A DNA stretch of 64,000 bases, from contig NC_051444.1 in the NCBI RefSeq assembly GCF_001649575.2, forward strand, positions 18,816,438 through 18,880,437, given 5' to 3'. The position numbers were made by a program, and so were the translations under genes. The stretch comes from Kryptolebias marmoratus. Taxonomy: Eukaryota; Chordata; Actinopteri; Cyprinodontiformes; Rivulidae. Of this stretch, positions 10,856 through 23,800 are shown piece by piece; positions within the stretch are counted from its first letter, which is position 1; the number at the start of each line of letters is the position of its first letter. The notes beneath the pieces were generated by a model. It was not told where the DNA came from and did not search any database. It saw only the letters and a list, made by a program, of their open reading frames with translations.

Positions 10856-13800
10856 CTTAAAAAGAAGATGCATTCAGAACAAGTGCAATTTAGTTAATAG
10901 AAGGTCAAAAATACACACCAAGGCAAGAAACCCTTTTAGGACTTCCAAAATAAAAGCGCTGCACTGAAGGCCCTAAAGAACACCCTTTTTCACCGGTGCA
11001 GCAAAATCTAGCAAAGATTTGATTAGACTGTTAATCAAACCAATAAATCAAAGGCTTATTCTTCTGTAACTTTTAACAGATGCCTCTCAAGTTTTATTGT
11101 ATATCATTATTTTAAAAAGTTGTAAAAGCGATTAAATAGGAGGTTAAACACTCAAAGTGAAAATCTGGTATTTGCAAATAAAAGACTATTTTTTTAAACG
11201 AGCACTCAAAACAGCTTGTTACCAACATAACACATAGGCATGAATAATCAACACACTCAATAAACCTGAACACAATAACAGACATCAAGAGTCACCAGTC
11301 TGCACACTTTCTGTTAGAAGTCAGATTTCACAACAACCTCCACATAGTCACGAAGAAATTCTCATTAAAGCAAACACAAGTGATTAAATTTGAAGTAACA
11401 AGAAAAAAACAAAACAAAACCAACAACGACCTTGAAACCACATTGGTATTTTAGTTTACGCAAGAACTGACTTTTTATCCTCCCCGTTTACAGAACAACA
11501 CTTGCTCTCATCTGGTCTGTAATATGGTGGTAGTGTCTGCCTCCTGAATGACTTCTCTTCATCTGAACGTCAAACACAAAAAGTTACCTTTTTTCTTGGC
11601 TGCTTCATCTGGACGAGAATAGAGATGATGAGGAGAACGAGAACTATGCCCGATGACACACCGATAACCGTCCCGTGGGTCTTAGTGATCTGATGGAAAA
11701 GGCCCTTAGAGCGCTTCTCTGAAGGACGAGGAGAGGGAAGGGGATAAAAAACAAAGTCAGGCATAATGATAAACAAAAAAAGACAGTTACGAAAACATGC
11801 CAATTAACGACCTCAGAGTGGAAATGGTCACCTTTGCAGTGGTTTTCATCCCATGGATAGACGCAGTTCTGAATCCCGTTGCACACCAGCGTGTTGTTAA
11901 TACACATGTTGCTGTGGCAGAAAAATGTACTGGCTGTACAGGGAGCTGCAGGGAGGAGACAATACACAGAGATAATGGAATTTAGAAAAACAACAACGCT
12001 GAATAAAAGATGACAAAGACCAGAAGATATTTTGGTGATCAAACAATAACAACGCTAACAAAACAATACTTAGGCGGTAGAAATCTCCAGAGGACTGTAA
12101 TGAAAAATAAAATGTTATAGTATTTCTAGAAAAGCCAGGGGGGTCTGATGGAGACGGTACATGTGAAGCCATAGTGCATAATCATTTTCCACAGACACAA
12201 CGTCAGGGGGTGATGAGAGGAGGAGCGGGCAGCTTCAATGAACTGCAGCCACCATGTCAAGGCAGTCCAAGATGGGGGGTGGGGGGTGGCAGGTGAAACT
12301 CAGAACCAATCTGAGGGGAAGGACTGTGGAAAAGATGAAAAGAAAAGCAGAGGTGGTAGAAATGGCTCGAGCACATCATGAGGTGCTGCTGGTCAGGCCG
12401 GCGCTGGGAGAGGGACCTCATTAAAGTCACTGTTAGTGTGTGAGTCCTGCGACGGCAGAGACAGAGGTGACTGACAATCGATGCCGGCTGCTCGGCTCAG
12501 GAGGAAGAGCTGCAAGGCTGATGAAGGATGACAAGGCCCGAGCGCTGGTTCGGACAGCTTGGTCAGCCAGAAGCACAGACAGGAGACGGTGAAGTGGAAA
12601 CTGATTGAAAAGCAGTGGCATAAAACAGCTCACGTTAAATATGTGTTTTGGTTTTTTTTAGAGCAAAAAGCCTGAAGAACTGTACATTTTGCAGGCACAA
12701 TCATTTAACTTCTAATATTTTTTTTTATTTAAAAGTACCTGCCTATAAGCACAAATTAGCTGCAACTATAACTAAAGCATAAGTTTAGAAGAAGTATAGT
12801 TTGTTCTGTACAAATCACCCTTTAATCTGGGATATTGGTGGGTTTCATCACATTACTTCAGGTTCTCCAACAGGATTTCCATTAGATAAAGGTCAGGATG
12901 CTGACTTGGTCATTCTTAAACATCAACAATATTGATCTTTATTGTTTGCTTTGAGTTTCAGGGGGATCATCATTCTTTTTCCAAGGCTCTCATACTGTAA
13001 GTGATTTTTCTAATAAAAACGATTATCTTTGCCAACATTCTGCGATCAGGCTGCTAATAAAGAGGTTTATAAGCCTTTTCCTTTTACCCGATGAACAAAT
13101 GACCAAAAGTTTTTTTTTCTAATTTGCCTAATTAAAGCTTCCTTCTCAAGTTTATTGCACCTTCTGCCAAAATGGGATTTTTTGGGGTGCTTGTTTTATA
13201 TTTATATAGAAGCAGAAAAATCTTAAGAGGTTCTTAGACTTTCCTGTTTGACTTTTTAAAATTTTCTGCTAATTTACTGAAACCACTTTCTTTTATATTA
13301 TTATTATTTTTTTTAATTTGATCAAGTCAAGTAATCAAATCCCATGAAAAGAATAAAATCTCATTTTGTTTTAAAGGGCATTCTGATTTGCATGCATGAC
13401 AACATTTGTCCTGGTCAAATAAGGACTCCCTTTCCTCCCCCTCGTGAAAAAGACACAAATAAGGAAGAAATGTCACGTGGAGCCATATGTGATTCTTCCT
13501 CTGTGATGGACAAACAGATGATACGGTGAAATGTTTGTAACGCTGTCAGTCCAAAGTGCTGTTAGACAGATTCAAGGCAAAAACAGGAACAAAAAGAATG
13601 ACACCTATGATTTAACAGTGATGAAATCCTAATGTGGAAGATCAGAAAGGTTAGGCGGACGGATACAAATATGAAGAACGCAACATTCAAACATCTGTCT
13701 CATTTGGTTCAATAATCCAAACTGCAGCTCCTCTGAAACACGACTGCAGCAGCTGAACACAGGTTTTCTGAGTTGCAGCTGAAAACAGACTGTGGTTTGC

Positions 13801-16800
13801 TCCACTAGCTTCACCCCTGCTCTGAGGTCCGCTATGATGAGCGCTCTGAGACCCGCGCCGCCCCCCCTTCTCTCTCCGCTCGCTTGCTCTGCCTCTGGGT
13901 TAAACGACTTTGACAAAGTGACATGTACATGCGCATGTGGCTGAGGAGTGTCCCCTCCCGTCGTGCGTCTCAGTGAGCCAGCAGACGGGGTCGTTCTCCT
14001 CAAACGTTGATCACTTTCAAAGCAATAGCGTCTGACTATCGATCTGTACGGTTTCTAAAAAGGTGGCGTCGGTACTTTGAAACTCCTTCTCCTAAACAAA
14101 CAAGAAAACAACCCAGCATCTGAACCGTGTTTCCGTGTGGGTGGATGTATTTTTGAGAAAGTGTTAATAAGTCTGGCTCCATCTCTATAGGAGCACGTTA
14201 AAAATGATGAAGTGTGAAAAGAAAAAACACGTCAAGCGACAAAGATTAATGGTTCCCTCTGACCTGCAGGCAAACTTTGATCCCGTCGCTGACAAACCAA
14301 AAAAAGTTTGGGACTTATTCACGAGCCTTCAGACTTGTCAGAGATTAACGATGTGATCTGAATTAATGAGGATCCAAATGGTCTGAAAGTCTCTCACAAT
14401 AATAATAAAAATAAATATGCGTGCTAAATTTAAAAGCCATTAAGTTCTCAGTGCAATGGTTCGGGGTTTACTGATGAAAATAACATTAGCATTCACCCAG
14501 GGTTTGGGATGTGTGCAGGAGAATGTAGCAATTAATATCTCAGTGTATTCAGCCATTTAATGGAAATATTACAGAGTGTTAACAGAGAAGTGCCTTCCTG
14601 CATAGCAATTTCTGCTACTTTATGTGCCACCTTTGAGAGCATTTGCTTGAAGCATTTTCGTCTTTTAAAAGAGATGAAGCTTCATGTATAATTTCTATTA
14701 ACCCTACTGAGCTTTTCTTTTCACCAAAATAAAAAGAATGATTTCCCTTTTTTTTCCCTTTTCTAAATGACTTATAATAAGCACGGCATTGTGATGCATA
14801 TATCAAGATAGTATTTGGTGCTCTCGGTTATTTAAAAAATGCCGGAGTAAATAATTGGTTTTCTCATATCTGTGCTCTGAACACGGCACAGGGTAATTAG
14901 CTTTCATCGCTGAAATGGTGTCTGCTGGTGGCTGCTGACGCAAACAGGAAGCAGGACCGAACACATTAGCCGTTTCTGTGTTTGTCTCTGTGTGAGGGCG
15001 GACGACAAGGCCTGCCTCGTAGAAAGTTACACAAAAGGCCAGGGAAACTGAAGTGACGAGTTTCATCAGCCAGCTCAAGACCATCTCTAAGTATTAAGTC
15101 AGAAATATTATTTGTTCTTTTGTGACTAAGTGTGATAACAGATAACCAGCTGATGAATTTATTCAGTAACTGTGCACCAGCAGCCAGTGTAGTGTTAAAC
15201 CTGCAGCAGGATGGGATGAAAACACTCAACAAAGAAAACAAAACAAAAAATCATTTAAAAAAAAATGTAATTCTTCTCAAAAGGATTGTCACTTACGGTC
15301 AATATAGGAGGTGAAGAGCATACGGAAGCGACTGAGTCTGCTTTTCTCATCGGCCCACATCCGCACAACTCCCACGCCATTATCCAGCATCAAGTCGTTG
15401 GCCACCGTGCTGCAGAACTTGGCCTTGAGGTTCTCGATGGCGCTGCTGCCGTCGTACACGGCCACAAAGTTCTTCTTGCATTCGTTCGAGTGCTCCATCT
15501 GGTAGTCTATGAAGCGCAGGTAGATCTGCAGACACAAAGGAGGTGCAAGTCAGTCTGGGGTAAACTAAATCACGTGTTTTTCAGCTGACTTCTTACCTCC
15601 ATTCGGATGCTATTCTGAAATTGAAATTTCTTTTCATTTCTAACAGTGTTTGCTGTAGAAATGTGTCTGTTAGGATTCCCGTGTTGGTTTGAGTCTGCGA
15701 CTTGTTCAAACGTCACCTTTTTTCATAGCAGAAAATGTTGAACGAGGACGAAAAGCACAGTGAATGGTAATAAACATCGACCGTGTTTAAAGCAGCCGAC
15801 ACACACCGATCCATGTATGGATGAAGCTGCGCAACGTCTCAGCTTCTGATTACAAAATGTCCTTAAAATGTGTGAACGAATGCAATCAGCAGAGAGGGAG
15901 ACAGAGAGAGAAAACTCTGGACGTGGAGAGCAACAACTCTGATGAAATGTCGTCACATTTAGCACTCAGACACCTGTTTCCAGGCAGCAGTCCCACAGCT
16001 GCTCTTATTCTGCTGCTGAATGTGCTGCTCTGCTCCTTCTGCTTCATCTAACTAATATCTGGCAAGAAAACTGAGTGCCTCTGCTAAATTCAGATCACCG
16101 TCACTGCTGCCTCGAAACGATCGCGTCCAACGGCCCGAAACACGTCTGTCGGGGTGAAAGGCCGTTTACAAATGCATAAAATATTGCTATATACGTACAA
16201 ATAACTTTAGGATCTGCCTGAGCAAACGCTTGCACTGGGTGGCACCGAGTTACATAATCTGTGGTTTTACACTATGAGATGTGCATTCATTTGTGTTTGT
16301 TTTGTGGCCAGCGAGCAGCGCAGGAGTTTGGATGACTCATTTCACCACAAGGGAGAAACGGAGCAGCGGTGAATCAAGGCCAGCCCTGCTACGTTTGTAA
16401 TTTCAATCAGATTTTTAATATCACCTCATAAATATCCAACGACATCAGTGGGCTGTCACTCTTGGCCAGAAAACTCTCCTCCGAATCTCCAGGGCCATAT
16501 TTTATAACTAAAATTTCCATGCACTGCCTTTTTTTGCTCACGATCTCTAACTGAACCTTAAAAACACCAAAGATTCAGCGTAATTTTAAACAGTTTTACG
16601 CTCTATTATTGGGATACAGTGTTATACTGTAAACTGCAATACCACTTAGGAGAAAACAAAACTAGGAGAACATCATAATCTGTAGGGCTTTACAATTTAA
16701 AGACAAATCTGAACTTTAATCTCATCTGCAAAAGTTTGTTTCATACAGAAGCTGAAGACTACCTGTTGTTTTTCATTTTAATGTGATTTTCTCGTGTTGC

Positions 16801-19800
16801 CAATTACATGTTGAGACAACCAAGCTAGTTTTATGTTGTCTTTAAGATAAAAAGATAAATAACATATTGAGATGAAGTTATGAACATAAATTTCTAAGCA
16901 TGTCCTCTCTTTAATTCTGTAGTTTTTTTTGTTGAAGCCTAAATTTGACTCTTTGTTATTTCAGTTTAAAGCAGGGCAGTGGTGTTGTGATTTGTTTGGA
17001 GTTTTTCTCCTGGTCTCCTCCCACAAGACAGATGGATGCATCTTAGGTTATTATTGATTTAAAAATCGCTACAGCTGCTTTTGGCGTAGATCTGTGATCT
17101 CGCTGGAACAAGTTCTAAACTCCCAAAATGCAAGGGTTTTGGGGTTGGGGGGATAAGATAAAACAAGGTTACAACAACTCTTTGTTCAGTTATTTATTCA
17201 CTGCAAGTATTTATAGCAGTATCATTCATTTACTCTGTGCTGTAATTTTACAGGAAAATGGTCTCAAATATCTCCTGTTAATAGTTAATTACTGTAGGTT
17301 GCTGTAAATTTACAGTGTGTGTGTGTGTGTGTGCTTTTGCATGGTTATGCACACTCCTTTTCTGTTGGCTTATTTACATTTTGCTTTGAAACATGTGAGA
17401 GTTATCTTCCTGGCAAAAAAAAGCAGATGATGAAATTGTTTCATCATCAGATGGGAGAGCTCGTAACTGAAATGCACACTAGAGTCACATTTCCTGTTTC
17501 AGTCTGAACCGCTAAAAATACTGTAAATACGGAGAAAATCATTAAGGTTTAGTGTCTGAGCGCCTCTGAAGAATGTCAGGGCAGCTGCATTAAACAGAAT
17601 TATACACAAGAGGACTTTATAGTTGACTTTGGAACCATTTAGACATTTTGAGCTTCTCCTCAATATTTAGAGCACTCGTCCGCTTTAACTCTGTTTACAA
17701 GGCAAATCTTCATGGTGGAATTCAAAATCATTTAATCTCGAATCTTCTTTATTTGCATGACTTCTTTTATCTATTTTGAGACTCACTTTGAATTATGTCA
17801 TCTCAGATTATGTGATTTTCTGTTACTTTCATGTGGTCCATCTCAAGAATTCATGCTGGGTTTTGCCATTTAGAGATAATTGGAAAACATTAAAGACCAA
17901 AATAAATACTTTTCTCTGCTATGTGAACATAAGTGCTTCGACAAGGACGCGCAACATTTTACACCTGAAATAGCATAACTGAAATTAACATTACTTGTAA
18001 CCAAATGCATTCACTGACAAAAACAGCAACAACAAAACAGAACAAGCACTCGGGGGGAACAGTCCAGTTTGGTTGAGCTTGGTACACATTCAGACCAGTG
18101 ATAGGTTTGTAAATGATTCCATTTCATGGAGCTGGCATGTGTCGAACAGACACCAGAGGGATACATGTAAGTGGTGGCATCACAAGTAGAGTGATCGAGT
18201 TATCAGGCAGTTGCTGGAGCGTCCAACATTCAATCAAAACGGTGGGTGAACCTCACCTGACACAGATGATGCCTTTTAGATACATTAGGCAACACTGCCA
18301 GCACTTGGAGCTTGATAGATGGGTTTGCATGAGGCCAGGTGGGCATTTTGTGTAACTGCCCAGCATGTGGGGTATACAGATGTTACAGTGACCTGATGTT
18401 GGAACAAATGAGCATGTCATTAGAGTTTTGCTCACCCAAAACAGATCACATTAAAGAAGGATTGTTGTTATATTGTGTGCCAAGCATTACAGAACCCCAG
18501 CACATCTGGACACAGGTTTTAGACTCAACACCTCATATCATTCTGCATCATGCCTCAACAACTAGCATTAACCAAACTATGGGTTCACAATCTAATGTGA
18601 CAGCTATTAACACCAGGGCAGAGAGGGTTGTGCTCGGAGTGATGCTTTAACCAGGGGTTATGGACTGATGATAAGTGGCATCATAATGTTCAGGAACGAA
18701 TCCTGGTTCTGCTTTACCCCAGATGACAATCACAAGCACTTATGGCAGTGCTGAACGGAGAGGATCAATCGTGTCAACGCTGAGGAGAGACACAGCATTA
18801 TGTTGCGGGGAGCCATATGGTCTGACTTCAGGTCACCTCTGATAGTGACCTGAGAGGTCCTGATTGCACAACACCACTTCAGTGGCATCCTGTAATGTCA
18901 TGTCTTACCCCTTCTCTGACAGCACCCTGGTACAGCCTTTAAGTCAACACCCATCGACCCAGATGACACATAAGTCTATGAAATATCTGCATCATGTTAA
19001 GGTCCTCCAATATTTCCCCAATCAAACATATAGGGGATCCATTTTGACCCCGTGTGAATCTGCTGGACCTTGAGGGCCAGTCAGAACAGCTATGGGCCGA
19101 CTTGCCAAAGAAGAGAATACAGTGGCTGTACGACTGGTCAGCTCTGAGTCACGGCTCGTATCCAGGCCCAAAAGAACCAGCTGTGGGCCCATTTCACCAA
19201 CTCCATTTGATCAGATATTGTACCCATAGCAAGAAAGTCACACAGGTTCATTTCCACCACTTTGTCTGGATGCTTAACGCTTTTTTTTTGTCAGAGAATG
19301 TATATTTCCAACTTTTGGTGGAGTCGCAGTCAGTAGTGGGAGCGCATAATGTCTGAAGATGATAAAATAAGACTGAATATGACTCATCCAAACAGAAAAA
19401 TAACGTGGTCTCTCACTGGTATCTATTTCTCTTTCTTTCTTGACTCAGGGAAAAGAACGCATGGCTCAAAGCAGCAAAGAAGCAATCTCTGGCATCACCA
19501 CTAGGGTCCAACCGATATAGTTCTTCGTACTGACCTTGGACTTAGGAGGAGCCCTTATGGTCCAGATACAGTCCAGAGCATCACCAGGCTTCACTCGTTC
19601 TTCCTCTTCCACCTGACTGGAGCGAATAATCCCGTCCCAGCCGCCAATTTCAAACTGACAGTCTACAGGGAGACAGAGGGAGATGCGCAGTAGAGGTAAG
19701 AAGATAACAACCAGAGGAGGAAGAAAGAAACAAGAGAAAAAAAAAGGGAAAAATAATTTGACAGAAGGGTCACATGGACCCGAGTGAGAGGAGAAAAAAA

Positions 19801-20791
19801 AAAGAGAAAAGAAAAACAGTAGAGACTGCATGGAGATGAAAGGCCAGAAGATAGAGGAAAATGGATATTGTGAAAAGAGGAGCATGACAGACGGAGGGAC
19901 ACACGATGGATTTTGTTAAGAAGTGAAAAGGATTTATGGTTCGATTGAAGTGAGCAGAGCAGATTATGACGAGGGACAATGTAAAGAGAGAGGAACAAAG
20001 GCAAAAAGACAGGGAGGAAAGGGGAAAGATAAAAAGAGGTGTGTGCTCTTTCAGGGGCTTAAACGTGTGCTTGTGTGTGTACGCACATCCTTTGACTTCA
20101 TGCACAATTATGAGCTTGTCAAGGTACATTTGTTCTTCAGGCATTCACATCGCAGTCAGAGAGCGCCTCCGGAAAGCTTCTGAGCAGTGGGGCTCTTCGA
20201 GGTGGATCGGCAACCCCCCCCNNNNNNNNNNNNNNNNNNNNNNNNNNNNNNNNNNNNNNNNNNNNNNNNNNNNNNNNNNNNNNNNNNNNNNNNNNNNNNN
20301 NCCCCCCAAAAAAAATACTGAGGATCATACCTGGGATTGGATTCAGCAGTCCGCCCACGTGCAGATGGAAATCGGGGTCTGAAATGATCAAATATGGGAG
20401 GCACATTACTCTCAAACCACAGAGCAGAAATAGGTAAGCAGAAAACACAAGATAAGATCCTATTAAGCTTGGCCAGATAAAACAGAGAGAGGTTTCTTTA
20501 TCTGTCGCCTGATGGGAGACACTGATTTCTAGGCACATCGGGTTCAGATTTAAAAGGTTCTCAACTTGAATTTATCCTTGTAACACTGAAGAAGCACAGG
20601 ATGGACTCTAATTATATTTGGAAAAAGGGACAACTTTTAAAGAACCCGTGGACGCTGACAAGATTATGACAAAACAATCTTTGTAAAGATCCTAATCTCT
20701 GTAACAGACTGGATTTTGCTTCATATTTTGGGGGCTAATCAGATCCAGTCTTTCACACATCTCCCTCGACACCTTTGATGTGTACAGAACT

Positions 20792-20872
<81 letters not shown>

Positions 20873-23800
20873 TCGAGGGGGTTCTGTGATGTGACGTCTC
20901 CATTCACCTGCGATGAAGGTGTACTTGATGCGGAAGCCGAGGCCTTCCAGCTCCTCGTCGCTGGTGAACTTGATCCACATGAAGCGCCCCGTGGATGTAA
21001 CGAGGCCCGGATTCTTTCCGCCGCAGAAGCGGTCGATAAGTGGCGAGAACCCAAACGGCCCATCGCGTATTTCGATGTGATCAAAGCGACACTCGAATGA
21101 TGGCTCGATGTAGTAATTCTTATCAAAAGCCAGCTGAATCCTTTGTCTGGGGAGAGCTTTGGCAAATAAGGGAGGGGAAGGAAACAAAGGAAGAAAATCC
21201 ATGAAAGGAAAATGATCATTGCTGCTTTTTGCAGGACAAAGATAATCTAGATGGTGTTTTGAAGTCAGACATGAGTTTGAAGCTGAGTGTTTCGTGCTGA
21301 TGTGTCCAGCTACACAATACACTTTTCAAAAAGAGGGCTCAGACCCCGGAGCAGGGTGAACGTGTGAGTCACGCTCTGTTCATACAGGGAATAGTCCAGG
21401 TTTTATGAATTTGTCCGTGTGAATTATCACTCATATATATATAACTTTTACTTTTCTTTCCGGCGTACTCAGATAAAGCTGTGCATTTATGAAAAGAGCC
21501 ACAAGGCTGAAGCCCTAATTGGCATCACAGCTGAAGAGCAGCAGTGAGTTTAACAGCTTTATGGTAAAAATCTGTTTTCTGTCTCTCCACAAGCTGCACG
21601 ATCAAAGATTTTTAACATCTTCTTTCATACAATACTTCCTTGCGCACACTACGAGCACTTCTCTAACAATGCCAGAAGCTGTTTGCGTTAGATTACACAA
21701 GCGCAGCTACAAAAAGGAGCGGTGCTACACGTGCACGGGCCGACATCTCCCTGCCGCCGTCTCCGCTGCTGAATCTAGACCCCCGAACTCACAGCTTAAT
21801 CTGAAGTTCACTGGATCATTTGTCAAGCAAACCCACATGTCCATGTACCCAATGGACAATTGATGTCAGGTGAATCATACTCAATAAAGACGTTGAGGGT
21901 TAAGGTGGAGGGGCTTCGAATCGAGTCAGCCTTGGAGAGGCAACGCATGTCCAAAATGAGAATAAAGGTTTGATGTCAAGAAGTGTGTGTGTGTTTGTGT
22001 GACTGCACTAAAATGACTGAAATTATTTTTCTTTTGTGTCTTGCATTTGAATTTGACCCGCTGTATTCTGCTTCACTGAACAGCTTGTATTGCCTGCACT
22101 TCCTACTATGCGTGTGCTCATTCTCTGGAGAGTTAGATCTCCATTTCTCTTTTCTGTGTAACACACACACACACACACATCCACACACAACCCAGCTTGG
22201 TACAGAAAGAGCTGACTACATAATCACTCAATCTATTTAGCTGATGAACTTGGGGACATGACACAATCAATGAGCCTCGCTAACCACAAATTATGATTAC
22301 AAAGCTATCTGATGAGCTCCTACAGTAAAATGTGAGCGTCTCTCTCTGTCTCTGTGTGATGCAGAATAAAAGGCTCAACACCGGAGATGATGGGATGTGA
22401 ACGCGACTGAGGCCATTCACGACCAAATGGCAGCAAATAACAGGTTCTATCCGCGGTGCACCACTGCACTTGCGCACCCCCGGAAGGCTGCTTGTGTTAG
22501 AGTGGCAGCTTTTCAATCAACAACAGGTTTGGACCCGGTTTGTCCACAGGTGGAGCACTCGAGCCATGTGTGAAATTCATTCCCTGCTACGCACGAGAAG
22601 CCCCACCAAGCACACGCCTCATCTGCATGAAAAGCTGTGCTTTAGCATCACGGACAAACAGTTCATCAATTCAGAAAACACATCAGCCAGACCTCATCTC
22701 CTATAGCTGCTAATGATGCTTTCCATTATGTTTCCCGTGCAGCAGGCTCCAAATTACTGACGGATGTTTTGTTTCTGGTAAGCACTAATGCTGACATGGA
22801 TGCTTACAGTTTAGGCACGAGCCACCGAAAACCCAGTTCTGTGGAACATTCTCTTCAGCAGCCGAACCTTTTGGCACAGAGCGCTAATAGAGACGAACAG
22901 AGCAGGTTTTGATGATGCAAGGATAGTCCCGCAATGGCCCCGCTCTGTATCATTTTCAAAGTGCTTCATCTGTGCCGTAAAACAAACTCAGGATGGCTCA
23001 TTAGGAGAATGTCATGCTGAGTGCCCATCGGCGGCGGGAAAGGTAATCAGATGCAGGTGAGGAGGTATGAAGTGATGTCAGTCAGTCTGAGCTCGTTCAC
23101 TAAAACAGGTCGTCTGTGTCCAGCGAGGAGGAAGGTGCTGGAAAGTTTTACCTTCCAGGATGTAAACGCACTCCTTGTTGGGCGGGTAAGTGTTGGGGTA
23201 GTTTGGCGACATGAACACCCCGCCATTGATGTTGCGCACCCACGTGCCGCAGTCGTTCTGGTTAGGTTTCTGACCGCCAGGATCGCCCGGAGAATCTGAG
23301 AGCCGAGAGAGAGAGGGGGGACAGACGGGGGGTCAGCGAGGGGAATGATTGGACGGCAGGGAGAGTAACAGACGGCTCGTCTTCTGGTGAGACTGAAGGT
23401 TGTCGTGACTCGTCTCACCTTTGGTTCTCTGTGCCAGAGCGAAACCCTCTTCTATGAGAAAGAAGAATATCCACGCTGCGGAACAGACACATCACACATT
23501 AGTCTTAGGTGACACAATCATGCATTAATATCTGCTGGGTCATCAGGAGTAAGATGAAATCACCGAACAGCCCCGGGATAAGCTGCCGTATTGATCTGAC
23601 CGGGCTCTGACGAATAGCAGGCAAAAAGTAAATCAATATAATTTTTAAATCCATCTGGGATTAAATTGTTTAAACTAAAACTGGAGCAGTTCTGGGAGAT
23701 AAATGATTATAATAAAAAGCTACATATCAAGCAGAAGCTGTCCCTGTAATGCCTATATATGCACAGGTTACAATCAGACAACCATCAACATAATGTAATA

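Noticed and set aside
12830..13000. Weak similarity to the reverse strand of a fish Tc1-like element
   Set aside because: Only scattered words resemble the family (for example GACTTGGTCATTCTTAAACA); too degraded to call without a search.
20753..21322. 189-residue minus-strand open frame ending in a long Arg-Glu repeat
   Set aside because: Only 20908-21156 is a neto2 exon; the Arg-Glu part is the (TC)n microsatellite read through past the donor.
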